DNA of 64,000 bases from Mercurialis annua (Eukaryota; Streptophyta; Magnoliopsida; Malpighiales; Euphorbiaceae): positions 4,784,001-4,848,000 of the forward strand of contig NC_065570.1 in the NCBI RefSeq assembly GCF_937616625.2, written 5' to 3'. The notes under the pieces were generated by a model that was not told the DNA's origin, did no database searches, and saw only the letters and a program-made list of their open reading frames with translations. A program made the translations under genes and the position numbers. Positions 1-10,944 of this stretch are shown one piece after another; position 1 is the first letter of the stretch, and each line of letters starts with the position of its first letter.

Positions 1-318
1 GTCAAGAGCCCATATATAAAAATAACAACAAGAAGCTAGAAAATTCACACTACTGGAACCAGCTCGGAAACTAAACTAAGTTAAATATGCAAACATATTG
101 TCACATACTTAGTCAAAATTTTCAAAGACGGAAAACAAAAACTTCACTCAGAAAAAACAACAGCAATATCCACAGGAAACATTCATTCAGAAAAGCATGT
201 ATAAAGAAGATATCCAAATTTTACAAAAAGAGAGCTCGAGGCTCAATATTCCATAAAGTACAAAGAAGAAAACATTGTTCAAAAAATATACAAGGCAAGA
301 AAAAATGATAAAAACTAT

Positions 319-2651
319 CTAAGGAGGGTTAGAGCCCGGATCTTGGTCATCAACCAAATAATCTTCAACGTCGGCAGGACCATCATAATCCTTGGGAAGC
401 GCTTTTGCCCGACGTCCCAACTCCTCGACATCCAGCACAAAGTCGGACACGTCGAGGTCGGCCCCGAAACGTCCACGGACATACTCGCCCACCTGTACTT
501 CGCTGACATACAGAATTCGGCGGAAGTCTTCGTAGATCGCCTCTTCCCGACCTATGACATCCTTAACTTTGGCCTCAGCCTCTTCAGCCCGCTTCGTGAC
601 CTCGGTGATCTGCTTCTTCTGATCAGCCACAGTCTCCCGAAGATCTTTCGAAGCCAGCTCATTCCGGGTAGTCAGGTCTGCTAGCTGCTTCGAAAAGTCA
701 TCACGAGCCGAGGTTTTCTCATTTTCAAGTTGGGCCACCTCGGCTCGGAGCTTCTCCAATACGCCGAGGTCCTCAGCCCGGCGATCCTCAGAGCTCTTCA
801 ATTGAGACTCCAAGGTCGCAACCAGAGCAGCCCCTTCAGAGGCTTTCTTTTCCGCCTCAGTTGCTCGTCTTCCGGCCTCCCGGGCTTTCCTCTGCTCAGT
901 CAGCAGAAGATTTTTGGCTAAGGTAAAATCAACCTCCATCCGGCTCTGGTTTTGATCTGCCATATACGACATCTGGGAAGCCTGAAAAAAGAAGGGGAAA
1001 AACACCCTAAATTAGAACAAAAAACATAACAAACAACAAGATAAACACAAATGAAAACACAAGACATTTACCTGGAGGCAGAAAGACGAAATCACCGCCC
1101 ATAAGTTCTCGGGTTTAAACGTTTTGTAATGCTCCCTGTCGGCGGGCATTGTTGTGACCCGAGCAACGTCTCCAGCAATGGCCAGCTCATTCAAGGTCGC
1201 AGGCAAACCATCATTGTGCCTGCTAACCCACTCGGCGAAGCTCGCGCGAGTAATGGTCTGGGGACCAGGAGCAGTAGTGCTCGACCCCGAGGAAATCTCG
1301 GGAAGGTCCGGCACCCGGGTTGGAGGAGCCCGAGAACTTTGGCCAGCAGCCGCAGGAGCTGCTCCCCCAGGACCAGCCTTGTCCTGAACTGGGCCATCCA
1401 CCGTCTCGGTGGAGTCTAAGTTGACGAACGGAATGTCCCCAACTGGTTCGGCACCCGCTGGCACCTCGATCCCCTCCGGCAAACGAACCCGGAGAGGAAC
1501 AACATCTAAACCCTGCAAGGGTTCTTCAGGAACACCCTTAGCAGCAGGCGCCTCAACAGCAGGAGACTTAGGCACCTCGGCAGCCTTGGGGAGAGGAGGA
1601 GGTGCCGGTGTAACATTTCGGCTCGCCGGCCTCTTGCGTTTCTTCCCAGCAAGCTTTCCTAAATCGATGCTCTCCACTGCAAAGACACAGAAATCCCAAA
1701 ATTAAAACAGGAAAAAAAAAACAACAACAAAAAGAAGCAAACACAACACAGCAAGGACAAAAACAAACCAACTCCGGAAGGCACCGAGCTCTTCCAGAAA
1801 TCAAAAGCGATCTTTGGGCACAAGTCATCGGCCTGCGCTTTCTCTCCTACGGGAGCATCATCCCGGAGCTTCAGAATATCATCCCGTTCTAACGGCCCCG
1901 GGACATGGAACCACTTCTCGGGTTTGTAACACTTCGCCACCCACGAAGTTACCATCCCGGCAAACGCAGTCGGATGGGAGATCAGGAAGTAATCTTCTTT
2001 AAAATCTCGAAGGGAGTCGATCACCCCGGAGATCAATCCCCCCTGCACATCTTTTCTTTCACCTCGAAACCTCATGTACGCGAAGTGATTCTGGTCCTTT
2101 AGCGACATAAGATATAGACAGCAGAACAGCCTCATACTAGGCACCACCCCGGTCTTCTGACAAAGCTTTACAAAGCAGGAGTAGTGGCGTACTCCGTTGG
2201 GATGAATCTGAGCCAAAGGCACCTCGAAGTAGTTGCTCAGCTGCTTATAAACGTCGCTGAGAGGAAATCGGATCCCGGACTGAAGATGCTCTAACGTAAG
2301 CATTATGGTGTTCGCAGGCGGAACATCATTCAATCTTCCCCCTTCGGGCACCAAGGACAGCTCGTACTCCTCCGGGATTTCAAAGGCTCTCCGAGCCGCC
2401 TCCAGGAAACCCACCGTACATCGGGAAGGACGGATGTCACGGTCATCGCCCTTCTCGCCTGCATCAGCAGCAGCCTTCTTCCCCCGATTAGCCTTGGATG
2501 GTTGAGGTTGAGCAGGGCCAGTCTCTTCTACTTCCGGGGTGTTACCTCGAAGTGGACGAACAACTCTGAACTCGGTCGATGGTTCATCCGTGCCCATGTC
2601 ATTATCGTCATACCCCCTCCCTTCTTCACGATCTAAAGTTTCACCCGACAT
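319..2651 (-). CDS. Antisense ORF of the retrotransposon (Transposase_28 / 'putative gypsy type transposon' family), three exons
   Basis: Exon model on the minus strand: 2651-1769, 1676-1072 and 981-319. Donors are GTTTGT and GTAAAT; acceptors are TTTGCAG and TTTTCAG. The exons total 2151 nt and join in one frame, giving 716 residues with no internal stop. The ATG at 2651 begins MSGETLDREEG. Residues about 65-215 match the Pfam family named 'putative gypsy type transposon' (landmarks FEIPEEYELSLVPEGGR, HPNGVRHYSCFVKLC and YFLISHPTAF). The middle is proline- and alanine-rich. Exon 3 encodes a long Glu/Lys/Ala heptad coiled coil followed by an acidic tail. The function of such antisense ORFs is not established. 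The intact frame over three exons argues for recent insertion or selection. The exon 1 donor is the least certain junction. Confidence 0.7.
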
Positions 2652-2776
2652 ACCTAAAGACACAGAAACCAGCTCGGATGAGACAAGTTTCAAAAGGGAA
2701 AAACAAGATAAAATTTGCAAAAAATTAAAACTATGGATCAAAAAGAAATTCCTAAGGGGTGAAACCAGCAGAACAT

Positions 2777-2945
2777 GAAGAACACAGATGAATTTCCAGA
2801 TTCCTGGAAATTCATCTCCCAACCCAGCCAAACACGAAGAACACAGATGAATTTCCAGATTTCTGGAAATTCCTCTCCCAAACACAAAACACGAAGAACA
2901 CAGATGAATTTCCAGATTTCTGGAAATTCCTCTCCCAAACACAAA
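2777..2945. repeat. Three tandem copies of a 56-59 bp unit, each with a perfect 22 bp palindrome
   Basis: The unit begins GAAGAACACAGATGAATTTC and is repeated three times with minor differences. In copies 2 and 3 the core AATTTCCAGA-TT-TCTGGAAATT is a perfect inverted repeat. It lies just upstream of the antisense ORF start codon, so it would be in that gene's leader or promoter. Confidence 0.85.
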
Positions 2946-3748
2946 ACACAAAACACAGAACAAAGAATGTATCTAGAAAATCAAACACAGCTAAACACGA
3001 AACAAGATATCTAAGCCAGAACCAGATACAATAACTTAGAGAAATTCACAAGGAAAACGAAATCAAAAACATCACACAGTAGAATATCACCAAGAACACA
3101 TACATCTAAGCCAGAAATCACAACACAGAAAATAAAATACAAGGAACCAGAAATGCTTACTTGTATGAAAATCCTTCGAAAGAACAGTTGAGAATGAAGA
3201 AAACCACTCGATGAACACAGTATAAACAGCAACAAAAACTTCAGCAAGCTAGCGCGAGAAATGTCTCTCATGCGATAGAAACACGAAGCAACGTCTGAAG
3301 AAAGATGAAAAGAAAGGGAAGTTTTTTCTTTTTAAGTCAGAGAGCAAGTTTGAAGATGAAGAACTTAGAGAGAATGTAAAAAGTCCCTCAGTGTTTGAAA
3401 AATTAAATTTATAACTGAAAAGAGAGGGAAATTGAAAGGACACGCCTTTAATTTTCTCTCTCTTCCCACTCAAAACGTCTCCTGGGAAAGCGCTCACACC
3501 TTAATTGCTAGACACGTGGACCCAGCGTAGACAACAAGCAACCGCCACATAGGACAACGGCTACAACAGCTGTCAGACAGGACATCTCGACAGTCATGTC
3601 CTTTCACACAACAGTATTAGCTCACCCATCTCTCTGACAAGCAGCTCGGTGTCAGAGACTATCCATAAACGGAACAAACACGTGACTTAACAACTCGGAT
3701 AACACTACCATCCCGGACATAAATATCCGACAAGCTAGGGGGGACTAG

Positions 3749-4496
3749 TGATAACGTAGCACATCTAGTAGGGGCGAAGCAACCTCGCCAGGAACGAACA
3801 TCACTAAGTCAAGCATTTCACCGACCTGGTAACAATATCCGACCTTCTCGAAATCGTAGAGGACATGACTTGGGGGTCACCGGATCGTTGGGCATTCAAA
3901 CATCATCCGAGACATTCATGTATGATAAGGTCGGACCAAGGATTCTATCCGGGCTCCGAGTCATATTCAACTCAGACCTAGTCCGAGCTCCGAGTTTATA
4001 ACCCAAAATACCGGATCCTAAAACCCGGGCTTCGAGATACCCTCAGGAACCAGAACCATGATAACTTGGTCCCCAAGTTATCCGGGCTTCAAGGTCTAAC
4101 CGGGCTCCGGGGTCTTGCCCAGAAACACACGCTCGTGTACCAGATTCTGGGACCACAGGAGATCTTCTGACAGGTACGTGAAGAATGTTCCCTCTGACAC
4201 ACCTAACAACCCGTGCCACCCGCAGGGATATTCTGCCACGTCAGCATAACTGATTTCTGGGACCACTGGGCTCTCAGCCTGCCAGCAAGGCAGGTTTGTC
4301 CTTAAACCCTAACTATAAATAGAGGGTTTAAGGACAAACCCTAGGTAATTTCTTTTCTCTACTCTAAGCACTCTCTTTTTCTCTTCTTCTTCTTTCTCTA
4401 CCTCAAAACCTTACTTGAGCGTTGGAGCGAACGTCTGGTGACCCCCACCGGAGTTCCTTCTGACCTCTGTTTACTTGTGGTGTGCAGGTCGTTACA
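3749..4496 (+). repeat. 3' LTR of the Tat-type element
   Basis: It starts TGATAACG after the polypurine tract and ends CGTTACA, giving imperfect inverted termini. It contains a TATA box (4315-4322), a CT-rich leader with TTCTTCTTC runs and a G/C-rich 3' part. The exact 3' boundary is inferred from the terminal CA. The matching 5' LTR and the left target-site copy lie outside the window, so the target duplication (expected GCTCG at 4497-4501) cannot be checked. Confidence 0.7.
4293..4340 (+). promoter_or_regulatory. LTR core promoter: TATA box inside the loop of an 18 bp perfect inverted repeat
   Basis: The left arm is GGTTTGTCCTTAAACCCT (4293-4310) and the right arm AGGGTTTAAGGACAAACC (4323-4340). 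They are exact reverse complements separated by 12 bp that hold TATAAATAG. Transcription would start shortly downstream, in the CT-rich stretch near 4350-4380. Confidence 0.8.
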
Positions 4497-6489
4497 GCTC
4501 GGATTCAGTTTGGTGATTCATCAGTAAGAAACAAAAAGGACAAGGACTAAAATGGCACTTTAGCCAAATTATATAAGAAAGAAAGATTGAATCAGGGAGC
4601 AGAAGAAGGATCGAGAGAGTGAAGGAAATAACGCCGATTACGATCGTTTCGCCGCCGTTTCTCCGTTCGACGTCCGATTCGAGCGATTTTCGCGGCGATT
4701 TCTTCGGAATTGAAAGGTCTATCATCTCCAGGCATCAAATTGAGGTGAGAGGTTGAGAATTATGGTTAAAATTTGAGTTTAGTGGGCTGTTTTAATGAAA
4801 TAGCGTATTGATAGCGAATTTGACGTTTTTGATGTTATTATGGCGTTTTTGAAGAAACCGAGATGCGGGTTTTATATAGTTGAATGTATAGCACGTCGGG
4901 ATGGTTGAAAAACCCCGGAAAACGACTTTCCGGGGGGCTGTCACGAGTGTGCGTTCGCACACATTGAGTGTGCGTTCGCACACATTGAGTGTGCGTTCGC
5001 ACACTCCCTTAGTTTTAGGGTGTGCGTTCGCACACTCATTGTGTGCGTTCGCACACTATCCTAAACTTGGCAGATTCAAAATCCCAACGGTCAGTTTATA
5101 GATTTGTCTCTTAGGAACGCGTCTGTCAAATTTCATGTCGATCCAACGGTTCAATTGGGAGAGATCGTCATTTTACTAAACAGTGTCAGTGTGCAGGCAG
5201 CACCTGCGCATTGTCCTGAAAACTCCTTGAAACTTCATTCAAATGCAACTAAACCCTAAAACTTAAAAGTATTATACGTATAGGAATACGAGATTCACGT
5301 CTAATCATTAAACATTAATTATTTATCAAACGTGTCAGAGCAGAGAGGTCAGTAGACGTGGGATAGCAAGGGCATATCATTTCATCGACCATATTTGTGA
5401 TTGGATTGCGGTCATTGTGAGTTGCACTTTACTTTCGTGTATTATATATTAAAGTTATTTTATATAGATATATATACTGTTTATACGCATCGCATTACCT
5501 ATAATTGATTGAAATGTTATATGTTTACTTAATTTCTATATACGAGAACTAGTATGCGATCCGAAAAAACTAGCTACCTATTGGATGTCAATAGGCTGTG
5601 TGATCACCAGTATTGAGTCAGTCTAGTGTGTTTGCATTTGAGAAATGACGTGACACAGCTGGGAGCTGATGATGATTATGAAATTTACGATTGGGTATAT
5701 GATTTTGATACGAGTGAGCACTCGACTACGGTGTAGTCTGGAGTCCCCGTATCTAGTGGCTGGGCCACCAGCGAGTTGGACTCGCAATTGATATTTACGA
5801 TTGAGTTGAATGATATATGATTATTCGAGAGATGTGTCGCATGCTAGGATATTAGTTTCGTACGGATCAAATACCTGTTTATATGTTTTAAATTATTGTT
5901 TTATTGAGATGCGATGCTATGTTTTTATAATAATATCGTTAGTAAATGCAAACTCACTCAGTATTTTCCCAAATACTGACCCCTCACCTTTGATGTCTTT
6001 CAGATACTTAGTATGTGGACCTAGCTAGAGGCCAATTTTGAAGTCCAGAAGTCAGTTGTATATGTTTAGTATCTGACTTCTGTGAATGCTGCAGTAGTGG
6101 TCCCGCGTTGACAGAGTCGTAGTCTAGACAGTAGTACATTTTGATTGTACATAATACTTGCTGTCTTGTTTATATGTTTTGATAGGCTACGTGTTTTATG
6201 TTTCATTCACGGCACCAGATGCCGGTGATATGTTGGATACACTAACTGATGGATATAGTACCACGAGGCCAGTTCGTACAGGGTACGGTAACTAGAGCCC
6301 GCGAGGTTTTGAACAGTTAGTGTAAATATTGGTTTATGTGTTATATATATGTATATTGGCTTCCGTTGCTTTATGTTATTTGTTTATTATTGCGAAAAAT
6401 TAATAGTGATTTAAGGCTTGCTATGGGTTCCGGAGCTACCACTCCCGTTCCCTAGCGCCGGTTGCGGCTCAATATTTTGGGTCGTGACA
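4497..6489 (+). mobile_element. LTR remnant of a second gypsy-type (chromovirus/Tekay-like) retrotransposon, 5'-truncated
   Basis: The 3' terminus reads GCTACCACTCCCGTTCCC, then GCGCCGG, then GGGTCGTGACA. This is the end I associate from memory with long LTRs of plant chromoviruses. A TATA-like TATATAAG at 4570-4577, followed by a transcribed-looking leader, agrees with plus orientation. No start (TG plus target duplication) is found downstream of 4497, so the Tat element probably inserted within this LTR and its left part lies off-window. No primer-binding site follows 6489, so it is a 3' or solo LTR. Short ORFs within it (for example 5810-6028) look fortuitous. Confidence 0.55.
4946..5057. 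repeat. Five copies of the palindrome GTGTGCGTTCGCACAC
   Basis: The 16 bp palindrome (7 bp arms around TT) occurs five times. The first three copies are spaced by about 21 bp (linker ATTGA), then two more follow with longer linkers. It lies inside the second LTR and is CpG-rich compared with its surroundings. Confidence 0.9.
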
Positions 6490-6849
6490 GATTTCAACTT
6501 TTTTATTTAAAAAGTGGAAATTCATTTAATAAATTTTAAAAATATCATAACTTTTATCCTACCTAATGATATCCTTATTTGTTAAATGCCTTTCACTTTA
6601 GGACTCACGGTCGAATGTTCTCCGGATGTTGATCAATCTATCACAGGCCGCATATTTTATATCAATGTATGAACTGTATAAAATACAAGAATTTTGATCA
6701 CGGAAAATCCCTCGAACCGAATAGTATTCAAGGCACTGTTTAGATTGAAATATTATTAACTAAATTAATGAATGTTGGACGATCCATGAAATTTCTCAAA
6801 TTCAACATGATAAAAAGATTGTAAAATTCATACATTTTTAAACGATCAA

Positions 6850-7100
6850 AATTTTGTTGAAAATTTCACAAAAGTCAAAGTTTTCAATTTTATCCAATTT
6901 GTCCTAAAACGCAGGATTTCGTTTCAATTATGTCCAACTACACAATTTTACTTATGTAGCGCTGATGTGTGACATGCCACATCAACGCCACATAGGCGCC
7001 TTATCAGCAAAATTGCGTAATCGGACATCATTGAAATGAAATTTTGTGTTTTAGGACAAATTTGATAAAATTGAAAAATTAGACTTTTGTGAAATTTTCT
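6850..7100. repeat. Foldback (MITE-like) element
   Basis: The left arm, GAAAATTTCACAAAAGTC and onward to TTTGTCCTAAAACGCAGG, is repeated inverted on the right (reverse complement reading GAAAATTTCACAAAAGTCTA to TTTGTCCTAAAACACAAA). The centre contains CACATAGGCGCC. It resembles the 48170-48527 element in motif content. Ends and target duplication are unclear. Confidence 0.6.
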
Positions 7101-9234
7101 TTAAAGATTTGGCATTATTTAATTATTTGCCTTTTAAAAATATCGTATCTTCTAAAATCTTTCATTTGATTTTTAGCTTAAAAGATGTGAAAATTGAAAT
7201 ACGTCACTTTTAAAAGAACAGTGGATTCTTTTAATCTTTTAATATTCAACAAGTTCTTATAAATTTATGAATATGTATCCAATTCAAATGATAAAACTTT
7301 TAAATTTATAAAAACCATCGCGGTGTTCACGAGTTCTGTTCTATAAATTTGTATTTGATGATTGTAAAAGAAAACGTTTGTAGAAAAAAAATAGCCTATA
7401 ATTTTAATAGAAATGCTTATATTAGTTAAACTATTGCTCATCCGTGATAGGCAGTAAATTTTAATGACCCTTTAAAATGTAAAATAATAATACTATGAGA
7501 AAATGCATCTGGTCCACATACTGCTAAGCATTTAACGCCGACTTTTGCAACCCTCATCAAAGTCAGCAATCTGGATCAACTTTTGCATCTTTACATACGA
7601 TAAAAGGTAAAATTATTTTAAAAAATAAAGGATCAATTCACCCCCTACTCTTAGCACAAAATATCAAATAAATTATTTTCGTTGTTTTGGTATAGGTAGG
7701 TCTAAAATTTGTATTTTCGTATTAAAAAAATCCCCCTACCATCCTTTGCCCAATCGCACCCCTAGAGTGTATTTCACTCTCCACTAATAATATAAAAAAG
7801 TCTGAAAACAGCCTTATATTTAGTTTATTTTTAAATTAACACCTAATTATTTTAATTTTTTATTAAAATCTTATAATTTTAAAACATCGGATATTAAATA
7901 ATTTTTTTAAAAAAAATTAGAGACCTTTTTAAATTTTTCCCTTCTTCCTCAAATAGGATGAACAATGACTGTTCATCCTCTTTAAGAAAGAACAGACTGT
8001 TCATCCTCAAAAAGGATGAACTGATGAACTGTTCATCCTTTTTGAAGATGAACTCAGATCTGGGTTCATTCTCAAAGAGTATTAACAATATTTGTCTTGC
8101 TGACAGCTAGAGTGTTTGCCAGAATATGTGGTGGTTGGTCAGAGTGCAAGAGGGAAAGACGAATGTGACATGAGTACGAAAGGTCGGAAAAGACAACTGT
8201 TATCGAAGTGTGAAAGTTCGACGGTGGCATAATTAAAATTTAAAATTTTAATTAATTAGGACTTTAATTAAGTTATACTTAAAGGTTAAATTAAATTATA
8301 ATTAATTATGTTAATTAAAACAAATTAAGAATATCACTCTTCGAAGGGTTTTTGTTATACGAAAACACAAGTTTTGGGTCTGTTTGTATCTCTCGATATG
8401 TTCCTCAAAGAATCTGATTCCAAAAGTAGCGGAGTTGACTCATTTGATATTTCGTGCCAAGTTGAGGGAGTGAATTGATCATTTGTTCTTATTTTAAATC
8501 ATAATTTTTATATTGATTTTTAATTTTATCACGATTTTTAAAAATTATAAATTAAATTTATATTTTTTAATTATATTATTTTAAAATCCAGAGAATTTTA
8601 GTTTGACTGGGCAAACAGCAAATAATGTAGCGGAATCTTATTTTTAAAGTTAGTAATTATTTACAATATCATTTTTACATTATTTTTTAATTTTATCATG
8701 ACTTTTTAATTGTTTCAAAATTTATCATGGGTTTTTCCATTCCAGCTTTATATGTGGACTTCGACGTGATTTTTTTGCTATTTTCCGTTATTTTAGTGAG
8801 CTAAAACTCGTTGAATTTAGAAATAATGTTAGATTTAAAAAAAGTGATAATTTTATAAGTCATTTTCTAAAAATTGTGGTAAAAAAGGGCGTAAAGGATT
8901 TAATTTAATATGTACTAACTATAAAATAAATTAATCATTCATATTTTTTGTTTTATATAAATGATAATTCCATTTAATATCATAACCATGGATTATATAA
9001 GAAAATAATTTTTTTTCCAATTTGATATATTGCATGGATATATGAGAATATTTATATGTTTGTAAATTTAAGTATATACGTTACTTAAAATTCAAACTAC
9101 TAATTTAAAATGGCAGGGAATGATTAAGAATTTATGATAAATTTGTCATCTTTACGGCTGTGTATTCATCTTGGTCATTCTTGGTTGTATATATCTATGC
9201 TCAATTGTTGGCTAATAAATAGGCTGGCCATCTT
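7101..9234. other. AT-rich intergenic DNA without a recognisable gene
   Basis: No supported coding region. A local cluster of direct and inverted TGTTCATCCT / AGGATGAAC motifs at about 7958-8072 can fold into hairpins and accounts for the only minus-strand ORF here. The rest is low-complexity A/T sequence. Confidence 0.6.
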
Positions 9235-9724
9235 ATGGCCCGTTTACAAAACACCGCACGATACAATGTTAAGGATGTTAGAATAGAGTTTATATGAATT
9301 TGGATTATAAACGGGTTAACCCCGTTTATGACACGGTTAAATAGCGGATTAAACAGATTAAATCTGTTTAAAATACGTTTAAATCTATTTAATAATTAAA
9401 TTATTATTTATGACCATATATATATATATATATATTCATACAATGCATATAATTTACTAATTGTTGTTTTTTGTATTAAATTTATGGTTATTTTGAAGGT
9501 TTGCTATTTGATTATACGTATTTAATTAAAAAAATGTGTTAAATAGGTTAAACATGTTAACTGTTATGACTTTTTTTAATCAAGGTTATGACTTGTTTTG
9601 ATAAAGGATTAAACAGTTTGAAACGATTAGTTAAGCTAGTCGTGTTCGGGTTGGAGAAATATGTCTATTTATAAATGGATACACGTCACGTTTATGACAC
9701 AATGACCGGAATTGCCATCCCTAC
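9235..9724. mobile_element. Probable degraded hAT-like non-autonomous element
   Basis: The stretch is rich in GGTTAA / GTTTAA / AACGGGTTAACCC-type repeats and ends ATTGCCATCCCTAC, the reverse complement of a GTAGGGATGGCAAT terminus often seen on plant hAT-derived repeats. The left end was not found and no target duplication was confirmed. Confidence 0.35.
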
Positions 9725-10602
9725 TAATAATTACCTAGGACCCTTTATTTTTGTCCCTTATAAGAAACCTTCCGATGTTTAAAAGCGATCAAGAAATTGC
9801 CTGATGTTTAAAAACGATCAAGAAATTGCCTGATGTTTAAAAACGATAAAAATATATCTTGATGTTTGTGGCGGTGTTCAAGAATCGCCGAAATTTATTA
9901 AAATTGGTGACGTGGCAGCAATTTTCTTGTATCAGAGACCTGCAAAAATTCAAAATACATGCTCTTATATCAGATGTCAGTTGACACCTAAGCAAATACC
10001 TAACATTCAATTAAAAATATTTTAAAAAACTCAAATCAAATCCAAACTAATTAAACCCAACCAAACCACTTATTATCTGTCACTGTTTTGTGGTCAACAC
10101 TATCCACCGCTGCAACCATTCTCCATCCAACTCCACCCAATACCGCCTCCACGACCAAAACGTTTTTGTTTTGCCGTCTTCTTCAATGTGTTTTTCGAAG
10201 GAAGAACAAATCCAGGCATGTTCTTCGAAGGAAGCACAGATTAGGGGATCTATTCTTCACGGAAAACAGATCGACAACGTCGATGGGTGGCAGTTAGGTT
10301 AAGTGGTTTGGTTTAATTGTATTGGGTTTGATTTGGATTTTTTAAAAATATTTTTAATTGAATTTTAGAGTATCTTGGATTTTTAATGAGGCGTCAACTG
10401 ACATTTGACATGGGAGTAGGTATTTTGTTTTTCTACAGGTTTTCAACATGAAAAAATCGTTGTCACGTCACTAATTTTCGACGATTTTTGCTCTTAAGGG
10501 GTTTCTTAAACAAATATCTTGGGATTTCTTGAGTATTTTTAAACATCAAAGGATTTTCTGTAAGGAGATCCAAAAATTAGGGGCTATAGCTAATTATTAG
10601 CC
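9724..10602. mobile_element. About 0.9 kb foldback element with long degenerate terminal inverted repeats
   Basis: The left side (TAATAATTACCTAGG, later GATGTTTAAAA and AATCAAATCCAAAC) is mirrored on the right (GTTTGATTTGG, TTTTTAAACATC, GCTAATTATTA). The arms are roughly 350 bp each around a GC-richer centre near 10100-10280. A GATGTTTAAAAACGATCAAG-like unit is tandemly repeated in the left arm (9775-9860). The type suggests a Mutator-like or foldback element; the target duplication is not clear. Confidence 0.6.
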
Positions 10603-10630
10603 TCAACCATTACTACATCATTAACTACTA

Positions 10631-10942
10631 CTCCCTCCGTCCCGTAAAAATAGAAAAAGCACCCATTTTACAAGAATTAAGAAAGTAGTTATTTAGGTAA
10701 TTTGTGATAATTTGTCTAAATTGCCCTTTGTAATCAATTAGTTATGTACATTTCCCAAAGCCACTTTACTAAATATAACACTTACAATTCCTTTTTTTTA
10801 TTTTTTCAAAATATGCATTTAATGTTTTATGATAATTATGTAGGGGTATTTTGATAATTTTTGACTTAACTAACTCCACTTTTTCTATTTTTATGGGACA
10901 AAAAAAGGTGGTACTTTTTCTATCTTTACGGGACGGAGGGAG
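10631..10942. mobile_element. Stowaway MITE (Tc1/mariner-type)
   Basis: The termini are CTCCCTCCGTCCCGTAAA on the left and its reverse complement (TTTACGGGACGGAGGGAG) on the right, flanked on both sides by TA. This is the canonical Stowaway terminus and target duplication. The interior is AT-rich and non-coding. Confidence 0.93.
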
Positions 10943-10944
10943 TA

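Larger units (their letters stand above)
1..4496 (+). mobile_element. 3' portion of a Tat-type Ty3/gypsy LTR retrotransposon
   Basis: Seen: a purine-rich tract (AAGCTAGGGGGGA, 3732-3744) lies just before a TG...CA bounded LTR (3749-4496), so the element runs on the plus strand and only its 3' end is in the window. A long spliced ORF lies on the opposite strand upstream of the LTR. Known: Tat-lineage gypsy elements (Retand of Silene is an example) can carry an extra antisense ORF between pol and the 3' LTR. Inference: this is such an element; gag-pol and the 5' LTR would lie left of base 1. Positions 1-318 are the 3' flank of the antisense ORF and contain no other gene I recognise. Confidence 0.75.

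Noticed and set aside
4946..5057. Regularly spaced palindromes resembling a CRISPR array
   Set aside because: Plant nuclear context, spacers of only about 5 bp, and location inside an LTR; it is a tandem palindrome array.
7894..8088. Minus-strand ORF of 64 codons
   Set aside because: It is generated by inverted AGGATGAAC repeats and has no family similarity.
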